From positions 1 through 9,729 of the forward strand of contig CALGXF010000049.1 in NCBI GenBank assembly GCA_937935995.1: a DNA stretch of 9,729 nt, written 5' to 3'. Shown one piece after another: positions 1 through 6,360 of the stretch. Position 1 is the first letter of the stretch; each line of letters starts with the position of its first letter. The notes beneath the pieces were generated by a model. The model made no database searches. It was not told the DNA's origin and worked only from the letters and a program-made list of their open reading frames with translations. Source of the DNA: an uncultured Alphaproteobacteria bacterium (GTDB lineage: Bacteria; Pseudomonadota; Alphaproteobacteria; CAAHEQ01; UBA3637). The translations under genes were made by a program, and so were the position numbers.

Positions 1-2
1 CC

Positions 3-89
3 CCCCCGAGTCAAGAAAATAAACTGGACTTGTTTGCTTCTTTTATTTATCTTTTAGAAAAAGGGGGTAAAGATGTCCGATATTTTTGA
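3..89 (+). CDS. Possible C-terminal remnant of an upstream gene (5' end outside window)
   Basis: An open frame enters from the left edge and ends at TGA 87-89. Beyond the C run it reads S-Q-E-N-K-L-D-L-F-A-S-F-I-Y-L-L-E-K-G-G-K-D-V-R-Y-F, which has the composition of an ordinary helical protein C-terminus. It would overlap the start of the next gene by 17 bp, a common arrangement in compact operons. I do not recognise a family, and 28 codons without a stop can occur by chance. The first seven bases are all C and may be an assembly-edge artefact, so the frame at the very edge is unsafe. Confidence 0.25.
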   Translation, partial: PPSQENKLDLFASFIYLLEKGGKDVRYF

Positions 90-426
90 AAAACTGGCTC
101 AATCTGCTTTCCGAAACCGATTTCATTTAACTGAAAATGACCGGCTTTACATCAACCAAAAAGGCATGCCCGTTATCGCGCAACATGCAGCTGATTTTAT
201 TGCCAAACGGTTGGCACCGGCGGATATTCCCAATGACGGAAAACAAACGCCCATGCGCGGACATCCGGTTTTTATCGCCCAACATGCAACAGCAACCTGT
301 TGCCGGGGCTGTCTTTACAAATGGCACCGTATCAAGCCCGGAGCGCCTTTAACGGACAAACAACAAGCTTATATCGTTTCCCTGATTATGCAATGGATTG
401 AACGAGAACTTGACGCTTCATTTTAA
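73..426 (+). CDS. DUF4186 domain-containing protein
   Basis: This 117-residue soluble protein matches the DUF4186 family over its whole length as I remember it. The conserved features seen are the FIAKRLAP segment (42-49), the QTPMRGHPVFIAQHATATC block (58-76) and the CCRGC motif (76-80) followed by KWH (83-85). His64, His71, His85 and Cys76, Cys77, Cys80 form a dense set of potential metal ligands. That is inference, and the family's function is unknown to me. No signal peptide or membrane segment is present. The ATG at 73 follows a purine-rich AAGGGGG site about 6 nt upstream. The 3' end overlaps the convergent flavodoxin gene by 9 bp, and no terminator separates them. Confidence 0.85.
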   Translation: MSDIFEKLAQSAFRNRFHLTENDRLYINQKGMPVIAQHAADFIAKRLAPADIPNDGKQTPMRGHPVFIAQHATATCCRGCLYKWHRIKPGAPLTDKQQAYIVSLIMQWIERELDASF

Positions 427-1035
427 CCCGTTTAACCAATCCACAATTTTATTATGGACAGCATCATCATAGGAGGCGTTCACATTATTAAAGGAAGCTC
501 CTTTTTGCAATACCGCATGTTGGGCTTCTTGTTGAAACGTTTCAAAAAAGCGCCCGAAATTACTGCCCTGTGTTGAAAACGGAACAACTTTCTTGCCCAT
601 AAAATCCGTTTGTTGCAAAAAAGACAAAACAGGCGTCGATATCGTATACCACCACACGGGAGAACCGACGAAAATCACATCATATTGGCTTAAATCCGGC
701 GTATTTTGAACCAACGGCGGATACTGTTTTGTTTTAAGTTGTTTTTTAACATTCAAATAAAACCATCCCAAATCCAACGGTTGTTCGGTTTTGATTTCAT
801 ATATATCCGCCTGTGTCAACGTCGCTATTTGATTGGCAATTGCTCGCGTATGGCCTGTTAACGAATAAAAAATAACTAAAACTTTTCCCAAATCAGATTG
901 ATATGTCTGACGAGGGCCTTGATACGGTTTTAACGCCTGTTTATTCCGTTCGGCGACTTGAAATAAATGATAAGCTCCCGCCAAGGCGCCGATTAAAACG
1001 AGAATAAGAACAAGATATAAAAGACCTTTTAGCAT
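418..1035 (-). CDS. Membrane-anchored flavodoxin-family protein
   Basis: A 205-residue protein with one N-terminal hydrophobic segment (about residues 4-25) followed by a flavodoxin-like domain from about residue 50. The FMN phosphate loop is visible as S-L-T-G-H-T (58-63) after the first beta strand KVLVIFYS, and a second flavin-contact loop as GSPVWWY (124-130). These suggest an FMN-binding electron carrier or quinone/flavin oxidoreductase. The basic residues after the hydrophobic segment favour a cytoplasm-facing domain held at the membrane, but an uncleaved or cleaved export signal cannot be excluded. I chose the ATG at 1035 because AAAGGAGA lies about 7 nt upstream; an in-frame ATG at 1077 would add 14 charged residues and lacks that site. 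The gene lies 138 bp downstream of the FMN reductase-like gene in the same orientation, and I see no clear terminator in that gap. It may therefore be the last gene of the redox cluster. Confidence 0.88.
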   Translation of the reverse strand: MLKGLLYLVLILVLIGALAGAYHLFQVAERNKQALKPYQGPRQTYQSDLGKVLVIFYSLTGHTRAIANQIATLTQADIYEIKTEQPLDLGWFYLNVKKQLKTKQYPPLVQNTPDLSQYDVIFVGSPVWWYTISTPVLSFLQQTDFMGKKVVPFSTQGSNFGRFFETFQQEAQHAVLQKGASFNNVNASYDDAVHNKIVDWLNGLK

Positions 1036-1173
1036 TTTTTTCTCCTTTTCTTTAAAATAAGAAGGGCTGTCCTTCATTTCAAGGCCGTTTTGCCGTCATC
1101 AGCATTATTTCATTTTACGGCTCGACACAGACCGAAAAAACAAGCTCAAAGCACATAAATCACCCAAAAACGC

Positions 1174-1710
1174 CTAGACATTTAAACCCATTTCATAAGC
1201 GGTTTGCAAGGCAGGACTTCCTTGAATGTCGCCCACCTGCCAAGCGCCTAACCCATAAATAATTCCCTTTTCATGCGCATCCGGCAGACAATCTTGCGTA
1301 AAAGCACGAAATCCGTCGATGGTTTTTTGCATCATGGACTGATCTGTATCTGCTGCCGCCAAGATAAAATAAAAGTCTTTGCCCGCGATTTCCTCGTATC
1401 TGGGGACAGTCCTATCTATCAAAGTTTTCATTTGACCGTCCATCGTGTAAAAATAAACCGGTGTTGCCATCACAATGACATCAGCGTCAATCATTTTATT
1501 TAAAATCTCTTTCATGTCATCTTTTTGAATGCACTGATGCGTTTGATTGCACACGCCGCATCCCAAACAATAATTTATTTTTTGTTCGGACAATCGGATT
1601 TTTTCAACCAAATGACCGGCTTCCTGTGCGCCTTTTTGAAAAGCATCGCATAATGTATCCGAATTACCGTTTTTTCTCGGGCTGCCCGATAAAATTAAAA
1701 CTTTTTTCAT
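1174..1710 (-). CDS. NAD(P)H-dependent FMN reductase / iron-sulfur flavoprotein-like oxidoreductase
   Basis: A 178-residue flavodoxin-fold protein of the NADPH-dependent FMN reductase family. The N-terminal strand KKVLILSGSPRKNGNS (2-17) carries the flavin phosphate loop. ATPVYFYTMDGQMK (about 82-95) is the typical second flavin loop and dimer-contact region. Cys48, Cys51, Cys54 and Cys60 form a CX2CX2CX5C motif. This compact pattern is the one known to hold a 4Fe-4S cluster in iron-sulfur flavoproteins, so cluster binding is likely but inferred. No export signal is present, so it should act in the cytoplasm. Its ATG lies 3 bp after the stop of the upstream CMD/cupin gene, whose last codons supply a GGGAG ribosome site, so the two are almost certainly cotranscribed. 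The natural electron acceptor cannot be read from the sequence; quinones or nitro-compounds are family precedents. Confidence 0.88.
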   Translation of the reverse strand: MKKVLILSGSPRKNGNSDTLCDAFQKGAQEAGHLVEKIRLSEQKINYCLGCGVCNQTHQCIQKDDMKEILNKMIDADVIVMATPVYFYTMDGQMKTLIDRTVPRYEEIAGKDFYFILAAADTDQSMMQKTIDGFRAFTQDCLPDAHEKGIIYGLGAWQVGDIQGSPALQTAYEMGLNV

Positions 1711-1713
1711 GTG

Positions 1714-2841
1714 TTATTCTCCCGTTGCTTGACGATATTCTTCATCCGTAACCGGTTCCAACCAAGTCACTTTGTTGGTGTCTCCGTTTGTTTCCAAAGA
1801 CACATGAACAAACCAACTGTTCGGCGCGGCACCGTGCCAATGTTCGACGTCAAGCGGAATGCGAACAACATCCCCTTTTGTCAATCGCCGACTCGGTTGT
1901 CCCTTTTCCTGATAATAACCGATGCCGTCCAAAACCAGCGAAATCTGGCCACCCGAATGAGAATGCCAATTTGTCCGCGCAGACGGTTCAAATGTCACAT
2001 TGGCAATGGAAGAACGCCATGTTTCGTCATATGGGCTTATTCGTGTCAGGTAAGTCGTTCCCGTAAAATATTGGTTGTAAGGATTGACATCACCTTGACC
2101 GAAAGTCGTTTCCACATCGGATACGCCCAATGTATCCGCCGTTCCTTCAGTTATTTCAGCCAAAATAATACGCCCTTTTTGCGCTTTTTCGGCACCCAAA
2201 TAAAATTCAATAATATCCAAAGCCTGTTCCAACTGTGCTTTGCTTAACCCGACATTCATCCCGCCGGTCATGTGCGATTTTAACATCGGGCGAACGTTCC
2301 CGGTTGCAGCCAATGCCGAAATCGTCGCCAATTCACGGTCTTCATAAGATAAAACGCCTCTGCCGAAAATATCCGCAAACAAGTGTTCTTTCAAAAACGT
2401 ATCTGTTGCCGGCACCGCCACCGCATAAGGCGCTTTTCCTTTTTCCGACCCAAACAACGTTTCAACCGTTTTTTTGCCGTAAGCATATTTATCCGTATCC
2501 GAAGCCAAAGAATCCGGCATTGTCCCTTGAGGGTCTTGAATGCCTTTAGCTTCCCGCGCCTGTGTCGCTGCAATCAATTGATTGATGCTGCTTAAACTTT
2601 TCGGAAACCCGGTATAAGCATATAATTGCAGTAAAATTTCCTTAATTTCATTCTGAGTCAGCCCCGCATCCAGCCCTTTTTGAAGAGCTTGTTCCAACTG
2701 CGTCCAATTTCCGTCCGCCGTCAAAGCCGAAATCGCAACGATTTGTTCTTGTTTTGAAGAGAGTGTATCCATTGTTTGCGCCTTTCCCGATAGTGTAAAA
2801 AACATTAATAGTGAACAAAAAACAGGTATGATTTTTGACAT
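1714..2841 (-). CDS. Exported protein with two carboxymuconolactone decarboxylase-like domains and a C-terminal cupin
   Basis: This 375-residue protein begins with a Sec signal peptide (hydrophobic core about 4-17, probable cleavage after Ala21). Two CMD/AhpD-like helical repeats follow at about 28-95 and 148-228, then a single cupin barrel at about 270-350. The second CMD repeat keeps a conserved histidine (LKSH, His190), while the first has Glu in the equivalent place. Neither has the CXXC of AhpD, so alkyl hydroperoxidase activity is unlikely. Cupin metal ligands are visible as His293, His295 and His334, with Gln299 in the place usually held by Glu. Homologues of this fused type are known to me as CMD-family/cupin proteins of unproven substrate. 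Export to the periplasm is inferred from the signal. It is the first gene of a unit with the FMN reductase-like gene and has a good GGGAGG ribosome site. Its promoter has MerR-type architecture. Confidence 0.88.
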   Translation of the reverse strand: MSKIIPVFCSLLMFFTLSGKAQTMDTLSSKQEQIVAISALTADGNWTQLEQALQKGLDAGLTQNEIKEILLQLYAYTGFPKSLSSINQLIAATQAREAKGIQDPQGTMPDSLASDTDKYAYGKKTVETLFGSEKGKAPYAVAVPATDTFLKEHLFADIFGRGVLSYEDRELATISALAATGNVRPMLKSHMTGGMNVGLSKAQLEQALDIIEFYLGAEKAQKGRIILAEITEGTADTLGVSDVETTFGQGDVNPYNQYFTGTTYLTRISPYDETWRSSIANVTFEPSARTNWHSHSGGQISLVLDGIGYYQEKGQPSRRLTKGDVVRIPLDVEHWHGAAPNSWFVHVSLETNGDTNKVTWLEPVTDEEYRQATGE

Positions 2842-2884
2842 ATTCCCTCCCGATTAAAAATGAGTTAAATCCGAGTCATTTTTT

Positions 2885-2915
2885 ACTTTACAACTTTGAG
2901 CTAACTTTAAGTCAA
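2885..2915 (-). promoter_or_regulatory. Promoter of the redox cluster with a 19-bp spacer (MerR-type architecture)
   Basis: Read on the minus strand, a -35 box TTGACT (2915-2910) is separated by exactly 19 bp (2909-2891) from a -10 box TAAAGT (2890-2885). Spacers of 19-20 bp are too long for efficient unaided sigma-70 initiation. They are the known signature of promoters that MerR-family activators open by distorting DNA. Transcription would start near 2878, giving a leader of about 37 nt before the CMD/cupin ATG at 2841. Confidence 0.65.
2893..2912. promoter_or_regulatory. Imperfect inverted-repeat operator inside the promoter spacer
   Basis: On the plus strand the 20-bp segment is ACTTTGAGCT followed by AACTTTAAGT. 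Comparing it with its reverse complement gives 14 of 20 matching positions, with ACTT/AAGT ends. The dyad is centred at 2902/2903, near the middle of the long spacer, exactly where MerR-family dimers bind. No merR-like gene lies in the window, so the regulator must be encoded elsewhere. The identity of the inducer is not readable. Confidence 0.55.
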
Positions 2916-2976
2916 GTGTTTTTTGAATTTAATTTCTTCTTCTGAAAATAACCCCAAAAAAGCGGTAGCCTTTATT

Positions 2977-3016
2977 TATAAAAAAGCCGGATCCGATTTA
3001 TGACCCGGCTGTTTTT
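2977..3016 (-). terminator. Rho-independent terminator downstream of dps
   Basis: On the minus strand AGCCGG (3010-3005) pairs with CCGGCT (2990-2985) across a 14-nt loop, followed by a T run (2984-2980). The plus strand also ends in six T (3012-3017), so the hairpin could work in both directions. It separates dps from the redox-cluster promoter. Confidence 0.75.
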
Positions 3017-3031
3017 TCCGTTCAAAATAAT

Positions 3032-3511
3032 TTAATCATCCAAATGCGCTTCAATAAACCACAAGTACTTGTCTAAATCTTCGCTGGCAGCCGTCAAAAT
3101 ATCGACCGTGTCCGCATCGGCTTTTTCTTCAGTAACCACCTCGCGAACCGCATTGGCCACTTGAGCATACCTGTCTCGCAATTCTTTCAAATGGTCTTCG
3201 GTGAATGAAATATCCAATGGATACGGTTTAAACGAAACAGCTTCGACAATCACTTCCGGTGTTCCGTAAGCCGTTCCGCCCAATTGAACAGCACGTTCAG
3301 CTAACTGATCCGCGTAATCCAACAATTTTTCATTAAACGGATCCAACATTTCATGAACAGCGATAAAGTTCGCTCCACGCATGTTCCAATGGGCTTGCTT
3401 TGTCACCAAAGCCAATGCCAAAAAATCAGACAACAGTTGATTTAAAATCAGAATGCTTTCTTTTTTCTTTTCTTCATTATTTAAAGTCGGGTGTAATTTC
3501 ATATTTTTCAT
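3032..3511 (-). CDS. dps: Dps, DNA-binding ferritin-like protein from starved cells
   Basis: Dps assembles into a dodecameric shell that oxidises and stores iron and protects DNA from peroxide and starvation damage in the cytoplasm. Counting from the ATG at 3517, the intersubunit ferroxidase ligands are His43, His55, Asp59, Asp70 and Glu74. Their spacing is identical to E. coli Dps His51, His63, Asp67, Asp78 and Glu82. The surrounding KQAHWNMRG and AERAVQLGG segments are typical. Length (159-161 residues) fits the family. The N-terminus is short but has several lysines that may contact DNA. I prefer the ATG at 3511: the AAAGGAG site (3525-3519) is about 8 nt from it but only about 2 nt from the ATG at 3517. 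It stands as a single-gene unit between its own promoter region and a terminator. Confidence 0.93.
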   Translation of the reverse strand: MKNMKLHPTLNNEEKKKESILILNQLLSDFLALALVTKQAHWNMRGANFIAVHEMLDPFNEKLLDYADQLAERAVQLGGTAYGTPEVIVEAVSFKPYPLDISFTEDHLKELRDRYAQVANAVREVVTEEKADADTVDILTAASEDLDKYLWFIEAHLDD

Positions 3512-3527
3512 GTTCATGCTCCTTTCC

Positions 3528-3556
3528 TATTATGGAGATGGCATGAAGACAGTCAA
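3528..3556 (-). promoter_or_regulatory. Candidate sigma-70 promoter for dps
   Basis: On the minus strand TTGACT (3556-3551) is followed after 17 bp by ATAATA (3533-3528), or after 16 bp by CATAAT. The match is good. However, the predicted start near 3521 falls inside the AAAGGAG ribosome site, which would leave an almost leaderless message. Either the start is used a few bases upstream or another promoter drives dps. Confidence 0.4.
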
Positions 3557-3578
3557 AAAGCAACATGGACTTTAGATG

Positions 3579-3607
3579 TAAAAAAAGAGGCCGTTTTGAC
3601 CTCTTTT
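3579..3607 (-). terminator. Terminator of the two-TM coiled-coil protein gene
   Basis: AAAGAGG (3584-3590) and CCTCTTT (3600-3606) form a 7-bp stem with a 9-nt loop. On the minus strand it is followed by a run of T before dps. It lies just beyond the stop codon at 3613. The flanking A and T runs on both sides make it potentially bidirectional. Confidence 0.75.
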
Positions 3608-3612
3608 CTTTT

Positions 3613-4476
3613 TTACTTAAACAATTTTAACAAATTGAACTTTGCCGCTTTGGATAAGAACACCTTGCCGCAATACGGACACTGCGTAAAGGTCGCGGAA
3701 AGTTTTTTGGCAATCCACCAAACAAGAACGATTGGGACCAATAAAACGATAAAGGCTAAAATCGTCACAGCCCATTTAACCCAGTTAAAATAACAATCCA
3801 AGTAAGATAATGCCTGTGTCAATATCCCTTTTTTGGCCTGAGCCAGTTCTTGATAAATAGACGTTGTTGCTTCGCGTTCCGGCTGTGTTTTAAAGCCGAA
3901 ATGGCCTTGAACCAATCGTGTGTAAGCAGACGAACTGATGCCGAGTTGTTTTTGCACCTGTGTATCTGCCAATCCGGATAATTCCTTTGTCAAAGCCGCC
4001 TGAATGTCAGTCTCCAGCGTTTTTTGAATTTGCGTAATAGATGCCTGTAATTTGGCATTAGCTTGGTTTAACTGTTCCTGCAATGCTTTTGTTGAACTTT
4101 CAACTTTATCCGCATTCTTCACACCCAATTTTGCCAACGCATTGGACGCTTTTGCAACCTTTTCCGTCGTTTCGGTTACTTGATCCAACTTAATTTCAGG
4201 GACTTTGATTTGAGACGTATATTTTTGAATATCCACTTTTTGAATGACGTCACTCGTCAAATTCGTGTATTGATTTTGTAACATCCCATTCAAAGCACTG
4301 ACGCCTTTAACGACGGCAAATTCTTTCAATAAAACCGCCTGTGTCAGACAAATATACATCACCGGCGCGATGACACAAACCGTCCACAGCAAAATAAAAA
4401 CCTTTGCTATTTTTTTCGGCGTCGATGTTTGTTTTAAAATTTTATATTCTTCACCTGAAGTAGCTTTTTTTACCAT
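3613..4476 (-). CDS. Unrecognised two-TM protein with helical extracytoplasmic region and C-terminal CPYCG knuckle
   Basis: I do not recognise this 287-residue protein. A short basic N-terminus precedes a first membrane segment (about 26-47). A Gln/Lys/Thr-rich, mostly helical region of about 180 residues follows, with coiled-coil-like stretches (roughly 100-165). A second membrane segment (about 233-253) leads to a basic tail holding CPYCG (266-270). The even number of membrane segments and basic ends suggest both termini are cytoplasmic and the helical part extracytoplasmic. A single CPXCG half-site could bind zinc only if two copies or a partner contribute ligands; it could alternatively be a redox CXXC. 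AAAGGAGT lies 8 nt before the ATG. The gene has its own promoter and terminator, so it appears to be a monocistron. Its setting between dps and an ABC exporter gives no clear functional clue. Confidence 0.75.
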   Translation of the reverse strand: MVKKATSGEEYKILKQTSTPKKIAKVFILLWTVCVIAPVMYICLTQAVLLKEFAVVKGVSALNGMLQNQYTNLTSDVIQKVDIQKYTSQIKVPEIKLDQVTETTEKVAKASNALAKLGVKNADKVESSTKALQEQLNQANAKLQASITQIQKTLETDIQAALTKELSGLADTQVQKQLGISSSAYTRLVQGHFGFKTQPEREATTSIYQELAQAKKGILTQALSYLDCYFNWVKWAVTILAFIVLLVPIVLVWWIAKKLSATFTQCPYCGKVFLSKAAKFNLLKLFK

Positions 4477-4502
4477 TGTTCAGACTCCTTTCAATCAAGG
4501 AA

Positions 4503-4530
4503 ATCATAACATACTCTTATATGGTTTCAA
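4503..4530 (-). promoter_or_regulatory. Promoter of the two-TM coiled-coil protein gene
   Basis: On the minus strand TTGAAA (4530-4525) is followed after 16 bp by TATGAT (4508-4503). A start near 4496 leaves a leader of about 20 nt that contains the AAAGGAGT ribosome site. It begins only a few bases after the ABC gene's stop codon (4534), in a gap without a terminator. Confidence 0.5.
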
Positions 4531-4533
4531 GCC

Positions 4534-6303
4534 TTAATTTTCTTTCGGCGTTTGGAATTGCGTCTGCATTTTCCACAACTTGGCGTATTTGCCTTTTTTC
4601 TTCAACAAGTCGGCAGGCGCTCCCTGTTCGATAATTTTTCCCTTGCTCATGACCACAATCCGATCCATTTCCCGCAAAGTGGATAAACGATGGGCAATCG
4701 CAATCACCGTTTTGCCTTTCATGAGTTTTTTCATGCTCTCTTGAATATAATATTCGGACTCACTGTCCAAAGCCGACGTCGCTTCATCCAAAATCAAAAT
4801 CGGCGCTCTTTTTAAAACAGCCCGCGCAATGGCAATCCGCTGGCGTTGACCGCCGGACAACTTCACGCCTCTGTCCCCGACCAAACTGTCGTATTGATGT
4901 TTCATTTGTTCGATAAATAAATGAGCATGTGCTTTACGGCTGGCTGCCAAAACCTGCCGTTCAGAAGCTTGCGGGTTTCCGTAAAGAATGTTGTCCCATA
5001 AAGACCGATGGAACAAAGACGTATCCTGCGGAATCAACGCAATGCTTTGATGCAGGCTTTCTTGCGTCACTTGTGAAATATCCTGTCCGTCAATGAGAAT
5101 CTGTCCGCCTTGAATGTCATAAAACCGTTGCAACAAATTCACAAGCGTACTTTTACCGCTTCCCGAAACACCGACTAAACCTATTCGCTCGCCCGGCTTG
5201 ATTTTCAAGTTCAGCCCGTCAAAAACTTTTTTCCCGTCTCGATAAGCAAAAACCACATCTTTTAAAAGGATTTCCCCTTTTTTGACTTTCAGCTTTTTCG
5301 CTTTCGGGGCATCTTGAATTTCATGAGGCGTCGTCATCACATATAATGCATTTGCCAAAACACCGTACGTTTTATGCCACTCCAACAGTTGATGCACAAA
5401 CTCGTTAAAAATCTGCCGAACATTCGACGTCAGCAACAAAACAAAAACGATATCGCCCGGAGAAACCGTTCCTTTTTCCCATAAATAAATCGACAGCAAA
5501 ATCATCGTAAAATTAAACAAACCGATGACCAACAGTTGGATAAGTTTATTATTTTCGACTTTAACAATTAACGTTTCACCGGCCTGCCGTTGAGCCTCCA
5601 AAAGCGGTTGTAACAAGTTTTGTTCAAAGGTCAGTCGAGCAAAACTTTTAATCAAAAAGCTATTGGAAACAGCATCTACGACGGCACCGGAAGTATTGGC
5701 TGCACATTCTGCGTTTTTGGCCGAGTAATTTTTGATGCGAAAAGACGACACAATCAAAACAACCGTCAACAATCCCATCCAAAAAATGAACAAAAGCGCA
5801 TATCCCCAATTGACCCACGTCAACATCCCGATAATAATCAGCAGATTGACAGCCGGGTAGAAAAAGCCGAACAATAAATCCCAAAACAATCGCACTGTTC
5901 GTTCCGCCAATTGACCGACTCGCGCTGCGATTTTACCGCTTAACTGATCATTCAAAAAAGCCACCGAATGACCGAGGGCATATGTTGTCGCTTCTTTGGT
6001 AATTTGAACCTCCAAAGAAGGCTCTATTTTCTGAATGAAGTAATAAGCCGTTCGCCGAACACCGTTTTGAAGCAAATCAACCACAATCAACAAAAGGATT
6101 AAGCCGCCCACAGCATGCCAAATACCTTGTTTATCTTGGGCAAACAAAACCATCTGGTCAATCATTTTGGAAAACAAAAAGGGATCCAATTTTTGCAAAA
6201 ACAGACCGATTGCCAACAAGCCATAAACGACAATCATTTTGCCTTTGTAAAAACCGGCATAGTACAAGAAAAAACGAATGGGGCTTTTCGGATAATTTGG
6301 CAT
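4534..6303 (-). CDS. ABC exporter half-transporter (fused membrane and ATPase domains)
   Basis: At 589 residues this is a typical type IV ABC exporter half-transporter, working as a dimer in the inner membrane. The N-terminal part (about 20-310) holds the hydrophobic segments of the exporter membrane domain. The nucleotide-binding domain starts near 345. Its motifs are all intact: Walker A GVSGSGKST (378-386), Q-loop Gln426, signature LSGGQ (482-486), Walker B ILILDE (502-507) followed by ATSALD, and switch His538. No N-terminal C39 peptidase domain is present, so it is not a double-glycine bacteriocin exporter. Substrate (lipid, drug or peptide) cannot be assigned. The start is supported by AAGGAG 8 nt upstream. 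It follows eptA after 57 bp with no terminator, suggesting cotranscription and perhaps a role in envelope lipid or cationic-compound handling. That role is inference. Confidence 0.93.
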   Translation of the reverse strand: MPNYPKSPIRFFLYYAGFYKGKMIVVYGLLAIGLFLQKLDPFLFSKMIDQMVLFAQDKQGIWHAVGGLILLLIVVDLLQNGVRRTAYYFIQKIEPSLEVQITKEATTYALGHSVAFLNDQLSGKIAARVGQLAERTVRLFWDLLFGFFYPAVNLLIIIGMLTWVNWGYALLFIFWMGLLTVVLIVSSFRIKNYSAKNAECAANTSGAVVDAVSNSFLIKSFARLTFEQNLLQPLLEAQRQAGETLIVKVENNKLIQLLVIGLFNFTMILLSIYLWEKGTVSPGDIVFVLLLTSNVRQIFNEFVHQLLEWHKTYGVLANALYVMTTPHEIQDAPKAKKLKVKKGEILLKDVVFAYRDGKKVFDGLNLKIKPGERIGLVGVSGSGKSTLVNLLQRFYDIQGGQILIDGQDISQVTQESLHQSIALIPQDTSLFHRSLWDNILYGNPQASERQVLAASRKAHAHLFIEQMKHQYDSLVGDRGVKLSGGQRQRIAIARAVLKRAPILILDEATSALDSESEYYIQESMKKLMKGKTVIAIAHRLSTLREMDRIVVMSKGKIIEQGAPADLLKKKGKYAKLWKMQTQFQTPKEN

Positions 6304-6312
6304 GAAAAAGAC

Positions 6313-6327
6313 TCCTTACGGTAAGGA
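6313..6327. repeat. Perfect 15-bp palindrome overlapping the ABC gene ribosome site
   Basis: TCCTTAC (6313-6319) and GTAAGGA (6321-6327) are exact inverted repeats around a single base. On the minus strand the downstream arm contains the AAGGA of the ABC gene's Shine-Dalgarno site. In RNA it could fold as a 5-bp stem with a 5-nt loop that hides the site; in DNA it could be a protein-binding dyad. There is no direct evidence for either. Confidence 0.5.
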
Positions 6328-6360
6328 TATCTTTTTCACACCCGAAATGCAATTGAAAAC

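Noticed and set aside
1054..1082. TTGAAA-17-TATTTT promoter-like match upstream of the flavodoxin gene
   Set aside because: The predicted start would fall within the AAAGGAGA ribosome site. No good leader remains, so it is probably chance in A+T-rich DNA.
1711..2247. Long plus-strand open frame (178 codons) opposite the CMD/cupin gene
   Set aside because: The minus-strand frame encodes recognisable domains over the same bases. The plus frame has no family features, is rich in Arg/Cys/Phe/Ile, and has no convincing ribosome site.
4534..6303. ABC protein as a dedicated bacteriocin exporter
   Set aside because: It lacks the N-terminal C39 peptidase domain, and the nearby cationic protein has a Sec signal, not a double-glycine leader.
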